NCBI GenBank assembly: GCA_040285825.1
Contig: JAUPSS010000007.1
Location: forward strand, 2,950,689 to 3,014,688
Length of the DNA stretch: 64,000 bases
Reading direction: 5' to 3'
From: Eukaryota sp. TZLM1-RC
Lineage: Eukaryota; Metamonada: BaSk clade
A program made the position numbers and the translations under genes. Under the pieces are notes generated by a model, which was not told the origin of the DNA, ran no database searches, and saw only the letters and a program-made list of their open reading frames with translations. Below, in pieces: positions 1 through 10,800 of this stretch (the stretch's first letter is position 1; every line of letters starts with the position of its first letter).

Positions 1-637
1 TTACAAACCAAAACAGAGAAAAGCTAATTCATCTTTTCAAGCAAGAAAATTGTTTTTGAGAGGTAGATATGGAAGCGGATTAAAAAATATTTTTTCGGGA
101 AAACTGGCTGATAACAATCTCGAAACTGTTGAAAAATTGAAATCCCTCCATCCAACTGAAAATTTTTGCCCCAGTAAGCCTTCTATTTGTCAATATTGGC
201 TCGAAAATCCATTTCAGGCTCAAGAAGTATTGAATGCCGTTGCTAAATTACCAAAAGGAAAAGCTGCTGGTCCTTCAGGCATTTCCTTTGATTTGTTGAA
301 AACTTTCTGTAAAAATGCTCCTGAAATTTGTGAGGATCTTGCTTCCTATTTTCAAAATTTAATGTGTTTGAATTGTGTTCCTCCGCATGAATTGACTGCT
401 GCCCGTTTAGTTGCTTTAGTTAAACCTGGTAAAGGTGACAAACCTGATGGAGTTAGACCAATTGCTATTGGAGAGTCATTAACCAGATTGCTTTCTTCAC
501 TTATTTTTAACAGAATTTCTACTAAAGCAAGGGACTATTTGAAGCCTTTCCAATTTGGTATAAAAACTGTTGAAGGTGCTTCTGTTGCTTCAATGACTTC
601 AGATGTTTTTTTCAATAGTCAACAACATCAATATATT
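1..637 (+). pseudogene. Family A retrotransposon fragment: RT fingers region (enters from left edge)
   Basis: The frame is open from base 2 and encodes the region between the zinc ribbon and RT motif A: the LFLRGRYGSGLKN block (from base 50), then GKAAGPSGISFDLLK, then RPIAIGESLTRLL and FQFGIKTVEGAS. It matches, with a few substitutions, the same part of the near-complete A copy on the minus strand at 3521-7188. The A match stops at about 637, just before the motif A aspartate, where a minus-strand B 3' end begins. The next plus-strand A sequence is at 7189 and starts after the YMDD box, so about 330 bp of A is missing between the two. The fragment is non-functional alone. Family assignment is secure; continuity with later A pieces is inferred. 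Confidence 0.85.
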
Positions 638-1384
638 CAAAATTTAAATTTTATTCAAAACCTATAAATCAACATCTAAAAAATCCATTTCTCCCAGAAC
701 AAAAACACTAGATGCAACTCTCTCATAGTGAGATCCAAGAGAAAGCAAAGCATCAGAAACCATCTTCAACATCCCCTTAAAAATAGAAAACACAATTATA
801 TTTTGCCAAAACAATCTGTTGAAATTTCTGCCAGTTCTTCTCTTTACAATCATTTCAAAATCATCCAAAAAACGTAAAGCAGTTGGTGCAAGTGAACCAA
901 AAAGGGAAAATACAAATGGATACAAATTGTATTTTGCATGCTGTAGACTGGCCAATTTGGACAAAGGTTCATTGTATTTTTTGAATTTAAAATTTTCAGC
1001 ATTTGAAAGGGGATTATGAATTTCAGAATTAACTAGCCTTTCATTTGAGGCATTACAAGGATCAACAGACATTACATCCAATAAAATGAAACTTCCATCT
1101 AATCCAGGTAATATAACATCACCTCTATTATTCTTAAGAAAATCATCTTCAGCATCAAACAGATTTGACAACAGAGGTTCCAAGAAGGATTCAATTCTAT
1201 GAGATTTACACATACAATATAACTGGTCTCTTACAGCATCATGAACCTTGCTTCTAAAAGTAATAAAATGTTTACAATTTAACAAATGAGTAGTTGTAAT
1301 TTCTCGAGAACATTTACAAATTAAATTATGAGGTAAATTATCAGGCCAGATAAAGGAACGAAATCTCATATTCAGAGTCCAAGC
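638..1384 (-). mobile_element. Family B 3' fragment with RLE endonuclease domain
   Basis: On the minus strand one open frame (1369 to 662, 235 aa) holds the C-terminal third of a B protein: MRFRSFIWPDNLP, the knuckle CKCSREITTTHLLNC (CXCX7HX3C), the endonuclease motif RGDVILPGLDGSFILLD and the terminus MDFLDVDL. The stop is followed after a few bases by the AATAAA-containing tail, read as the T-rich start on the plus strand. The 5' end is truncated inside the sequence for SAWTLN, at about 1384. It carries a private variant (EDDFLKNN instead of ENDFHKNN) that sets it apart from the other B copies. Confidence 0.85.
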
Positions 1385-1808
1385 TTTTTTTTTACCAAAA
1401 TTTTAATTTTATTCAAAACCTATAAATCAACATCTAAAAAATCCATCTCTCACAGAACAAAAACACTAAATGCAACTCTCTCATAGTGAGATCCAAGAGA
1501 AAGCAAAGCATCAGAAACCATCTTCAACATCCCCTTAAAAATAGAAAACACAATTCTATTTTGCCAAAACAATCTGTTGAAATTTCTGCCAGTTGTTCTC
1601 TTTACAATCATTTCAAAATCATCCAAAAAACGTAAAGCAGTTGGTGCAAGTGAACCAAAAAGGGAAAATACAAATGGATACAAATTGTATTTTGCATGCT
1701 GTAGACTGGCTAATTTGGACAAAGGTTCATTGTATTTTTTGAATTTAAAATTTTCAGCATTTGAAAGGGTTATGAATTTCAGAATTAACTAGCCTTTCAT
1801 TTGAGGCA
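1385..1808 (-). mobile_element. Second, shorter family B 3' fragment
   Basis: A new T-run and B 3' tail start at about 1385, directly against the truncated end of the previous B copy. The minus frame 1722-1450 (90 aa) encodes only the end of the protein, KLASLQHAKYNLYPFVFSLFGSL through SVFVL. The last residues are altered by a base change after VFVL, and a small deletion near 1768 shortens the upstream part. B homology ends at about 1808, where plus-strand family G sequence begins. The left neighbour (B) and right neighbour (G) do not match each other, so no target duplication can be read here. Confidence 0.75.
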
Positions 1809-1873
1809 TCAATCCTCAAGGATTTCCTCCTGAGTTGTCTGCGTCACGTTTAATTCCTCTCAGTAAGAAAAAT

Positions 1874-2022
1874 ATTTCTGATTCACTATCTTCTTTTGGG
1901 AAATTTTCTGAATCTTTAGCGATTAATTGTTTTGATGTAGGGGAGGCAGGTTTTGAGGATGTGGAGTTTTAATTGTGTATTTCATATTTGTTGTTGAATA
2001 AAAATAAATAAGGTAAAAAAAA
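1874..2022 (+). mobile_element. Family A, 149 bp 3'-end insertion in G
   Basis: A strongly 5'-truncated A copy holds only the last 30 or so codons (SLSSFGKFSESLAI ... GFEDVEF, stop), the short 3' UTR with GAATAAAAATAA, and an A run. It is flanked by the 12 bp direct repeat agtaagaaaaat at 1862-1873 and 2023-2034. G coding sequence resumes immediately after the repeat. The base before the left repeat is C. Confidence 0.9.
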
Positions 2023-2207
2023 AGTAAGAAAAATAATGGAGTTAGACCTATTGCCATAGGTGAAGTTGTTTCACGATTATTGTCTTTGCTTGTGTTTTCT
2101 AGAATAAAAAATTGTGCCAAGGAATTTTTGAGGTCTTTTCAATTCGGTATCGGTACGTATGACGGTGCTAATTCCGCTGCTCTTGCTGTTGATCTTTTCA
2201 TGAATTT

Positions 2208-2704
2208 TTTTTTTAATTTCATTTTAATTTATTTTCAAAACCACAGTCTAAAAGTCAATATCTTCAAAACAAGCTTCCACACCATCAAACCTTACAGCAG
2301 CAATGTTTTCATAATGTGCACTGACAGACATTAAAGCTTTCGAAATCATTTTAGGAATTGATTTGAAAATAGTAAAAACAATACGATTTAGCCACAAGCC
2401 ACGATCAAAACGCTTATTCATTCTTTTTTTCACAAGATTTTCAAAATCATCAATAAAATTCAAAGCAGTTTTTGAAAGACGACCATACAACGATATAGCA
2501 AATGGGCAAATTTGGTAATCTACATGGCGAACATGTTTCAATTCTTTTAAAGGATTTGCATACTTTTTCCGTTTGTACAATTCGGAGTCATCAAGGGGGG
2601 ATACTTCGGATTGAGCATTTTTCAAGGCATTTTTCTTGCATACATCCACTGTTACGACATCAACAACATTCATGACATCATCAAACGAGGGCACAACAAC
2701 AACA
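2208..2704 (-). mobile_element. Family C, about 0.5 kb 3'-end insertion in G
   Basis: The minus frame 2694-2248 (148 aa) encodes the end of the C protein: the nuclease aspartate region MNVVDVVTVDVCKK, the KHVRHVDYQICPFAISLYGRL block and the terminus CFEDIDF. The T-rich stretch at 2208-2230 is the reversed poly(A) tail. The flanking repeat tttcatgaattt (2196-2207 and 2705-2716) is a 12 bp TSD inside G. Insertion orientation is opposite to the host. The substitution GRLSKTAL instead of GRLGKTAL is private to this copy. Confidence 0.9.
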
Positions 2705-3528
2705 TTTCATGAATTTGTCAATTGATAACATGGCAGTAATTTGTGATTTTAAAAATGCCTTCAATTCAGTTAAGCGCAATGCAATTCTTGAGTCTTTGAA
2801 AACGTCCCCTGTTCTGGCTGAAGTTGCCCCTCTGTTTGAGTTTTTGTATTCCAAACATTCGAATCTTGTTTTAGACACTGACTCTATTCCTTCATGCTCA
2901 GGTGTAAAGCAAGGTGATCCCATTGGTCCTTTTCTCTTTTGTGTTGCTCTACATCCTTTGTTTGAAAAGTTGAAGTCTCGGTTTCCTGATTTGGAAGTTG
3001 TTGCTTACATGGATGACGTATCCCTTATTGGTAATGCTTCTTTAGTACACGAAGCTGTTATTTATTTTGGTAAACTTGCACTGAATATTGGTCTAGAACT
3101 TAACGCTAGCAAGTGTCGAGTTCTTGGGCGTTCGTTTCATTCAATTGTGCTTAACGATGAAGAAAATCCTTTTGTGGATTATCAAAATGATTGTATTGAA
3201 TTACTGGGTACTTTCATTGGAAATGAATCAGCCATTAGTAGATCATTACATAAGGAAATTGAAAGTGCATCTGCTAAGTTGGATGAAATTCAGGCTTTGC
3301 CGTTGAAAAAACATATTAAATTCCATGTGGATAGGTTATGCTTCAGTTCTTAAGTAAATCACCTGATTCGCTCTATTCCACCGGATTTGACCACACCTGA
3401 AATCAAATTGTTTTTGTCTCGAAGAACCAACTTTTTGGTTGACTTACTTAGTGTTAAGAACATTAAGGATATTCCACTTCACTGTTTGAGGTCACATTCG
3501 TATGGTGGTGTTGGTTGAATTACTTATT

Positions 3529-3534
3529 TTTATT
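3529..3534 (-). terminator. Polyadenylation signal of family A
   Basis: AATAAA in the minus strand lies about 25 nt after the stop codon at 3559-3561 and is followed within a few bases by the end of the element. The same hexamer sits at the same place in the 149 bp A copy ending at 2022, where the A run and TSD follow, showing that this is the RNA 3' end used in transposition. Confidence 0.7.
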
Positions 3535-3558
3535 CAACAACAAATATGAAATACACAA

Positions 3559-6500
3559 TTAAAACTCCACATCCTCAAAACCTGCCTCCCCTACATCAAA
3601 ACAATTAATCGCTAAAGATTCAGAAAATTTCCCAAAAGAAGATAGTGAATCAGAAATTAGTGTTACCATTCCCTTAAAAATAGAAAATACAATCCTGTCT
3701 TGCCAGTAAACACGATTGAAAATTCTTCCAGTTCTTTCCTTTACAACTACAACAAAATCCTCAAGGAAAGCCATAGCAGCCTTACCTAGAGATCCAAGCA
3801 AAGAAAAAACAAATGGACATAAATTATATTGGGCATGAGAATTTTCATTAACCGAGGAAATGGGTTTCGCATATTTAGCAATTTTATATTTTTCGCCTGC
3901 AAGAAGAGGATTATTTACATCCGAGTTAATGAAATGTTCGTTAGAGGAATTACAAGGGTCAATAGACATGGCGTCCAAAATAGTAAAACTACCATTTAAA
4001 CCAGGAACAACTAGATCACCTCTAGTCAGACCCATAGAAGCTCTGTTGTAACGCGTACTATCAATATTGGGATCATCAAGAATTAATTTTGATAACAGCG
4101 GTTCTAAAAAGGAATCTACTCGATATGATTTGCACATTACATAAATTTGGTCCCTGACGTTATTATGCACTTTGCTTCTAAACGTAATGAAATGTTTACA
4201 GTTCAAAAGATGAGTAAACAAAAGAGGTTTACCACATTTACAAGTTAAATAATTGGGCAAATTGTTTGGCCACAGAAAACAACGAAAACGCATGTTTAGA
4301 AGCCATTCATTGTCTTTTAACAAAAGTCCATAAACAGAGGGAACTTGAGTTACTAAAGCAGCAGCTGAACTATCACGAATATCCTTTAAAAAATTACCGA
4401 AAGCGGGATTTTTAGTTTTGGCCAAGCCAAGTCTTACTTCATAATCCAAGCCTTCATATAATTTAACCAGATGGTGTTGAAGCTTTTTCAAGCAAAAACG
4501 TAAATTTGGAAGTGATCGAATGGGAATTTCTTGAACATTTTGAGGAAAACACTGAATCCAGATATCACTAGGCAAATTTCCTAATTCAAATTGCAGTTGA
4601 TTCAAGTAAAAATTTGATTCACCATTGATCAGATGAACATCAAAAGGGAACCTTTGGAAAAATTCAAAAACAAAATTTTTACCACCTCCCAAAAATGCTG
4701 CTTTACACAGAATCGAAGATTTCGTGAATCCAATTCCACCCAAATCTGCTGAACAAAATACATGACTTCGAATTAAAGATTCATTTACTTCTAATAAAGA
4801 AGAAAAAAATTTGACTCGAAGTTTGTTAAAAGATCAGCAAAAATTGAGAGATACAGATGGGGGAGTTGACCTTAAAATATGAGTGAATTTTCCAGAATAA
4901 CAAATTTTTAAAATAAAAAATTTGATGTGTTTCTCAATGTCACATTCAGCAATAAAACTAAGATCCTTGTCAAACTTCTCCAATAAATTGTTTAACTGGG
5001 AATAAATTTCATCCAAATTGCCAAGCCAACATCCAAGAAACTTAAAAGCTTGTTGGTCATAATTGATAAAAGGAATCTGAGCTCCACCAATCATCAAAGA
5101 TTGTTTTTCTCTACCAATCAAGAGACATTTAGATGGGTTCAAAGCTAAAGCAATTTCTTTGTATTTCGCCGCAATGTCTTCAGAAACCCTAGAAATGCTT
5201 TCAAAAGAACCAATAATAGAAATGTCATCCATATAGGCAACAATACGCAAATCAGGGAAATCTTGTTGTGTCATTTTAATAATATTATGAATAGCCAAAC
5301 AAAACAGCAAAGGGCCAAGAGGATCACCTTGTTTCACACCAGAAGAAGATTCAAGGGTAAAGGAGTCAAAAATTAAGTCTGATTTTTTTCCATAAAATAA
5401 ATAAAAATATGCAAAAAGTTCAGGAAAATCATGAAGAATCACATCAAAAATACAATTACGTTTCACAGAATTGAAAGCATTTTTGAAATCCAAATTGAAA
5501 ATATATTGATGTTGTTGACTATTGAAAAAAACATCTGAAGTCATTGAAGCAACAGAAGCACCTTCAACAGTTTTTATACCAAATTGGAAAGGCTTCAAAT
5601 AGTCCCTTGCTTTAGTAGAAATTCTGTTAAAAATAAGTGAAGAAAGCAATCTGGTTAATGACTCTCCAATAGCAATTGGTCTAACTCCATCAGGTTTGTC
5701 ACCTTTACCAGGTTTAACTAAAGCAACTAAACGGGCAGCAGTCAATTCATGCGGAGGAACATAATTCAAACACATTAAATTTTGAAAATAGGAAGCAAGA
5801 TCCTCACAAATTTCAGGAGCATTTTTACAGGCAGTTTTCAACAAATCAAAGGAAATGCCTGAAGGACCAGCAGCTTTTCCTTTTGGTAATTTAGCAACGG
5901 CATTCAATACTTCTTGAGCCTGAAATGGATTTTCGAGCCAATATTGACAAATAGAAGGCTTACTGGGGCAAAAATTTTCAGTTGGATGGAGGGATTTCAA
6001 TTTTTCAACAGTTTCGAGATTGTTATCAGCCAGTTTTCCCGAAAAAATATTTTTTAATCCGCTTCCATATCTACCTCTCAAAAACAATTTTCTTGCTTGA
6101 AAAGATGAATTAGCTTTTCTCTGTTTTGGTTTGTAATTAATTTTTTTCTTATTCTTTTTGGCAAAGAATTTCCAAAATCTTGTTATGTTCCATTTGTTCA
6201 ATTTCAATTGCGAAGAAAAAGAACGCATTTCCATTGACATAGGAACAGAACTGGCAGGACTCACCTCTACAGGAATTTTAACAGGTGCACGAAGAGAATC
6301 ACTTGTTTGACAGTCAAAACAAAACAAGAGAGGGCGACCATTAGAAGAATTAGAGAGGAACTTTTTGCAAAAAGGACAATTAAGTTTCAAGACATTATCC
6401 GTAGGATCAGGAGCAACAGTTTTTGGTAAATGAGTTTGATCAATATTTAAATCATAATTAACATCATCAGCAGAAACATTGGGAACAGGAGGAAGAATCA

Positions 6501-6840
6501 GTTCGGATGGCGTTTGCAAACTGTTAACAATAGAAATATTGGTTTTCAGTCTCATTTTTTCGGTAATAACATCAGGACATTTTCTAATGTTATGACCAAC
6601 CTTGCTACATTTGGAACAGGTATGTCTTCTTTTTTGCACTTTTTCAGGCGTAATATCAGGGGCATCACACAAAGGCAAAAAATCTGTTTTAAAAATTTTC
6701 AAATTTTTTTGAGAAGAATTTCGAGCATAGCTTGAAGGGTGGGGAGAGTGAAGAAGTGAAGGGGATGAGCTTGATCTGATGGATAGAATCTTTGCTTGGG
6801 CGTTCCAATCAGTATCAGAGTCACTATCAGTCAATGGCAT
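3559..6840 (-). pseudogene. Family A polyprotein (zinc knuckle, zinc ribbon, RT, RLE) with one internal stop
   Basis: The frame spans 1093 aa from the ATG at 6840 to the stop at 3559. Numbered from that ATG: zinc knuckle CX2CX4HX4C at C75, C78, H83, C88; zinc ribbon at C155, C158, C174, C177; RT with motif A aspartate D451 and YMDD at 536-539; C-terminal knuckle C867, C869, H877, C881; nuclease motif RGD at 940-942 with a second acid near D956. I chose 6840 because family B starts with the same residues (MPL-DSDSDTDW). The frame is also open upstream to an ATG at 7044, but that stretch resembles leader. A single in-frame TGA at 4834-4836 replaces the AGA of other A copies (LNFCRSFN block). 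Otherwise the frame is intact, so this copy is one substitution from open. Confidence 0.85.
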
Positions 6841-7188
6841 CGTTTTGGCAAAGACACAGTACAACTTGGACGCCGTGACAGAAAGTGAAATATCAGAGGG
6901 TTGACCAGGGGAGGGAGAAAAACTTTTAAAATTCTTGATCAGAATTTTTTTTGTCCAAAAATGAAGAGAGAAGAGGTTGAGGAGGAGAGGTGGAAAGGAC
7001 GTCTTGAGCATCTTGTTGTCTATCGTTCTTTCTTTTGACTCCATTAGAATCAGAAACTGATTCAGGCATCAACAAGAAAGAATAGAAGCAATGATCGCGG
7101 TTCAGCCAGGTTTTAAGTTAAACGGTTATTTGTAGAGGAAGGACGAAAAGATGATAAACTATAAAATAAACTAAACTAAACTACTTGG
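6841..7188 (-). promoter_or_regulatory. 5' leader of family A, possible internal promoter
   Basis: The 85 bases upstream of the ATG at 6840 are very similar to those upstream of the family B ATG at 52810, including the shared run gacagaaagtgaaatat. The remaining part (6926-7188) has no B counterpart because the B copy stops there. An ATG at 7044 opens a 68-codon in-frame extension that is low-complexity and has no recognisable motif. Elements of this kind must carry an internal promoter or be read from outside. Promoter function is inference from position and conservation only. Confidence 0.4.
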
Positions 7189-7822
7189 TTCTTTTGAAAG
7201 CATTTCTAGGGTCTCTGAAGACATTGCGGCGAAATACAAAGAAATTGGATTAGCTTTGAACCCATCTAAATGTCTCTTGATTGGTAGAGAAAAACAATCT
7301 TTGATGATTGGTGGAGCTCAGATTCCTTTTATCAATTATGACCAACAAGCTTTTAAGTTTTTTGGATGTTGGCTTGGCAATTTGGATGAAATTTATTCCC
7401 AGTTAAACAATTTATTGGAGAAGTTTGACAAGGATCTTAGTTTTATTGCTGAATGTGACATTGAGAAACACATCAAATTTTTTTATTTCAAAAATTTGTT
7501 ATTCTGGAAAAATTCACTCATATTTTAAGGTCAACTCCCCCATCGGTATCTCTCAATTTTTGCAGATCTTTTAACAAACTTCGAGTCAAATTTTTTCTTC
7601 TTTATTAGAAGTAAATGAATCTTTAATTCGAAGTCATGTATTTTGTTCAGCAGATTTGGGTGGAATTGGATTCACCAAATCTTCGATTCTGTGTAAAGCA
7701 GCTTTTTTTAGGAGGTGGTAAAAATTTTTTTTGAATTTTTCCAAAGGTTCCCTTTTGATGTTCATCTCATCAATGGTGAATCAAAATTTTACTTGAATCA
7801 ACTGCAATTTGAATTAGAAAAT

Positions 7823-10800
7823 TAAGTAAAATTTTTGAAGACAAATGCTTTGACAACAAATGGTCCAAGGCTTTGTCAGCTTTAAGTCCCGGAGTTAAAG
7901 CACCGAACAATGAAAATACAATAGATAAACTGAAAATACTTCATCCTTATGAAGACCCTATAATGGATCAAAATTTTTACGGCACATACTGGGAAAATTA
8001 TCCATTGATGCCATCAGAAGTTTTTTCGGTTATCAAAAAGAGACCTCGTGGTAAATCTGCCGGACTTTCTGGTATTACTATTGATCATGTAAAAGCCGCG
8101 ATTATTTCTTCAGAAGATTGCCTTGGTTTATTGACCAAATTTTTCAACCAAATATTATCTGGTCAACGCAAATACCCAGAAGAATTAAGAAGTTCTCGTT
8201 TGACTGCACTTGTCAAAAATTCAAAAATGGATGTTCGTCCTATTGCAATCTCTGAGAGCTTACACAATATTTTTTCTGCGTGTTGCTTAAGCAGGTTCAA
8301 TGAAAAAGCTAAAAAGATTTTATTACCCTTTCAATATGGTATAAATACTACAGATGGAGTCTCTTCAGCGATTTTTGCTACTGATGTCTTATTTCGTCAA
8401 AATGAATCCAATGTTTGCATGTCATTGGATTTTAGTAATGCTTTCAATTCACTAAGTCGTCGCAGTATCCATGGTGCTCTATTGCAATATATGCCGGAAT
8501 TAATACCATATTTTCAATCAACATATTGCACATATTCTAATTTACATTTTGGTAACAACATTTTGAGTTCATCAAGTGGCGTAAAGCAAGGAGATCCGTT
8601 AGGACCTCTTTTGTTTTGTTTGGCCATTCATCCTATTCTACTGCAAATTCAAGAGATGTTTCCTTCACTAAAAATGATTGCATATATGGATGATGTTGTG
8701 CTTATTGGTGATTTAAATATTGTGAAAAAAGCAACTGTATGTTTTAAAGAATTATTTACCAAAATTGGTCTCCGACTTAATTTACTTAAATGTGTTTTGT
8801 TATCGAATTCTCCAGTTTCCACAATAATTGATGATATTGAAATTCAAGCCAAATTATATTCAATTGATGCTATTCGTCATTTGGGTTCGTTTTTAGGAAA
8901 TAATGATGAAATTACCAAAAAATTGTTTGAAAAGTTGAACTCAATTTCTGACAAAATTGACCGAATGATGAATTTAGATATAAAAAAACACATCAAATTT
9001 ACCATTATAAGACTGTGTTTTAGTTCCAATTTTAATCATATATTTCGATCTACAAATCCTCTCGTCACTAGACCTTTGGCTCAAAAAGTTTAATGAGTTA
9101 CGTGCAAAAGTTCTGTCTCAATTACTGGGATGTAAAATGTTTCAAATTCCAGATCATGCTTACCTTAGTCCACATTATGGTGGTTTAGGGTGGACGAAGG
9201 CTTCTATTCTTACCTCGTGTGCTTTTTGTTGGTGGATGCAGAAATGCAATCTTTGAGTTTTCCGAAAGATTTGCAGATTGGGAAGATTTATTGATGACAA
9301 CGCAAAGTTCCACTGTTTTTGCATTAAATGAAGAAATTTCAAGAATTGATGTAGAAAAATGGGGTCGATGTTTTCCCCAATCATTCAATGGCAATATTCC
9401 AGAAAAAAATGTTTTAAATTTGAAGTACACTCTTCGAACATTACAGAAAAGATTGACTGGAATGTATGAAAAAGATCTTTATAATAATATTTGCAGCTCG
9501 GCTGTTTTAAATCAAGATCTTCACTCATTGTTATTGGCAAAGGGTGTTTGTGAAAACAAGGCGTCAGATTCTTCACTTTTTGTAACCATTGTACCACGAA
9601 GATTTGGATTGTGTGCCACTAATGAAGCATTTGTAACAAAAATGAGATTATATTTGAACATTCCCATTAACCAATTATTATCAAAAGAAAAATGTATTTG
9701 TTTTTTTTTAATTTAATTTTAATTTATTTTCAAAACCACAGTCTAAAAGTCAATATCTTCAAAACAAGCTTCCACACCATCAAACCTTACAGCAGCAATG
9801 TTTTCATAATGTGCACTGACAGACATTAAAGCTTTCGAAATCATTTTAGGAATCGATTTGAAAATAGTAAAAACAATACGATTTAGCCACAAGCGACGAT
9901 CAAAACGCTTATTCATTCTTTTTTTCACAAGATTTTCAAAATCATCAATAAAATTCAAAGAAGTTTTTCCAAGACGACCATACAACGATATAGCAAATGG
10001 GCAAATTTGGTAATCTACATGGCGAACATGTTTCAATTCTTTTAAAGGATTTGCATACTTTTTCCGTTTGTACAATTCGGAGTCATCAAGGGGGGATACT
10101 TCGGATTGAGCATTTTTCAAGGCATTTTTCTTGCATACATCCACTGTTACGACATCAACAACATTCATGACATCATCAAACGAGGGCACAACAACATCAG
10201 CACGTTGTTTTCCATATTCTGAATCTCTTACGCTTTCATTTATATCAAGAGACCTCAACAAAGGTTCTACAAAGGATTCAATATGATAGGAATTACACAT
10301 TGCATGGATTTGATCTCTGACTGCATCATGCAACGTAGAACGATAGGAAATATATCTATTACAATTAAATAAATGTGATAATGTCAAACCAGCTCCACAT
10401 TTACAAAACAAATCATTGGGCAAATTACAAGGCCATAAATAACAACGCATTCTCATAGCAGTGGTCCATTGGTCGTCATTCAAAAATAGACCATAAACCT
10501 GGGGAATTTGATTTATCAAAACTGCAGATGAACTGTCCTTCAAATCAATCAAAAAAATTGGCAAAAGCAGGATTTTTCTTTCTTAGCCGTGCTAAGTCGA
10601 ACAATAAAATCCTTGTTTTCAAAATTTTTCAAAAGATGTCGTTGGAGCTTTTTCAACGCAAATTTTAATGAATATAAACTTCTGTCTGGAATTTCTTGAA
10701 TGGATATGGGGAAACATGATTGCCATAAGTCGGGAGATAAACTGGATATTTCTTCTCTTAAGTTATCCAGGAATAGGCTATTTGTATTTTCAAGAAGATT

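Larger units (their letters stand above)
1809..3520 (+). pseudogene. Family G retrotransposon: RT domain remnant, twice interrupted
   Basis: This is the only copy of a seventh, divergent family. Its coding sequence reads FPPELSASRL up to 1873, VRPIAIGEVVSRLLSLLVFSRI from 2035, then from 2705 the palm: DFKNAFNSVKR (motif A), SCSGVKQGDPIGPFLFC (motif B), VVAYMDDVSLIG (YMDD) and the thumb to about 3352. After an in-frame stop near 3351 a further 160 bp still look like RT thumb and read into GGVG before the sequence stops at about 3520. The zinc region and RLE are absent. Two insertions (A at 1874, C at 2208) split it, each with a 12 bp TSD. Removing them restores collinearity, so G was here before them. 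The residue pattern fits the RT of the other families; the function is lost. Confidence 0.8.
3521..7188 (-). mobile_element. Family A, near full-length non-LTR retrotransposon
   Basis: This is the most complete A copy: a 5' leader (to about 7188), one long ORF, a 3' UTR of about 25 nt and the AATAAA tail at its 3' end (3521-3535). Transposition would work by target-primed reverse transcription: the RLE nicks DNA and the RT copies the RNA from the nick. The left neighbour is family G. The right neighbour is a plus-strand A piece that starts abruptly after YMDD, so both flanks are rearranged and no TSD is visible. Bases 5749-7188 are the start of a 7.38 kb tandem duplication whose second copy begins at 13126. 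Confidence 0.85.

Noticed and set aside
819-1019. Short frames opposite the B C-terminus (for example 819-1019, 1577-1792, 37596-37796, 46530-46730)
   Set aside because: They are antisense shadows of the B coding sequence, repeat wherever B occurs, and have no motif.
6514-6735. 73-codon plus-strand frame opposite the A zinc knuckle
   Set aside because: Mirror of the A coding strand, present again at 13889 for the same reason; no independent evidence.
7044-7044. ATG at 7044 as the start of the A protein
   Set aside because: Family B has a stop between the equivalent region and its ATG, and conservation of protein-like sequence begins at MPL-DSDSD (6840). The upstream start cannot be excluded but is less likely.
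3521-7188. Insertion at 28S rDNA as in R2
   Set aside because: No rDNA-like sequence flanks this or any other element in the window; targets are other retrotransposons.
7189-7830. Twin-priming (5' inversion) to explain minus A next to plus A
   Set aside because: The minus A is complete at its 5' end and the plus A overlaps it in content, so they are two copies, not one inverted copy.
8580-8710. Group II intron or bacterial retron RT, suggested by the YMDD box
   Set aside because: The proteins have an RLE-type C-terminus, poly(A) tails and TSDs, no intron RNA domains and no bacterial context.
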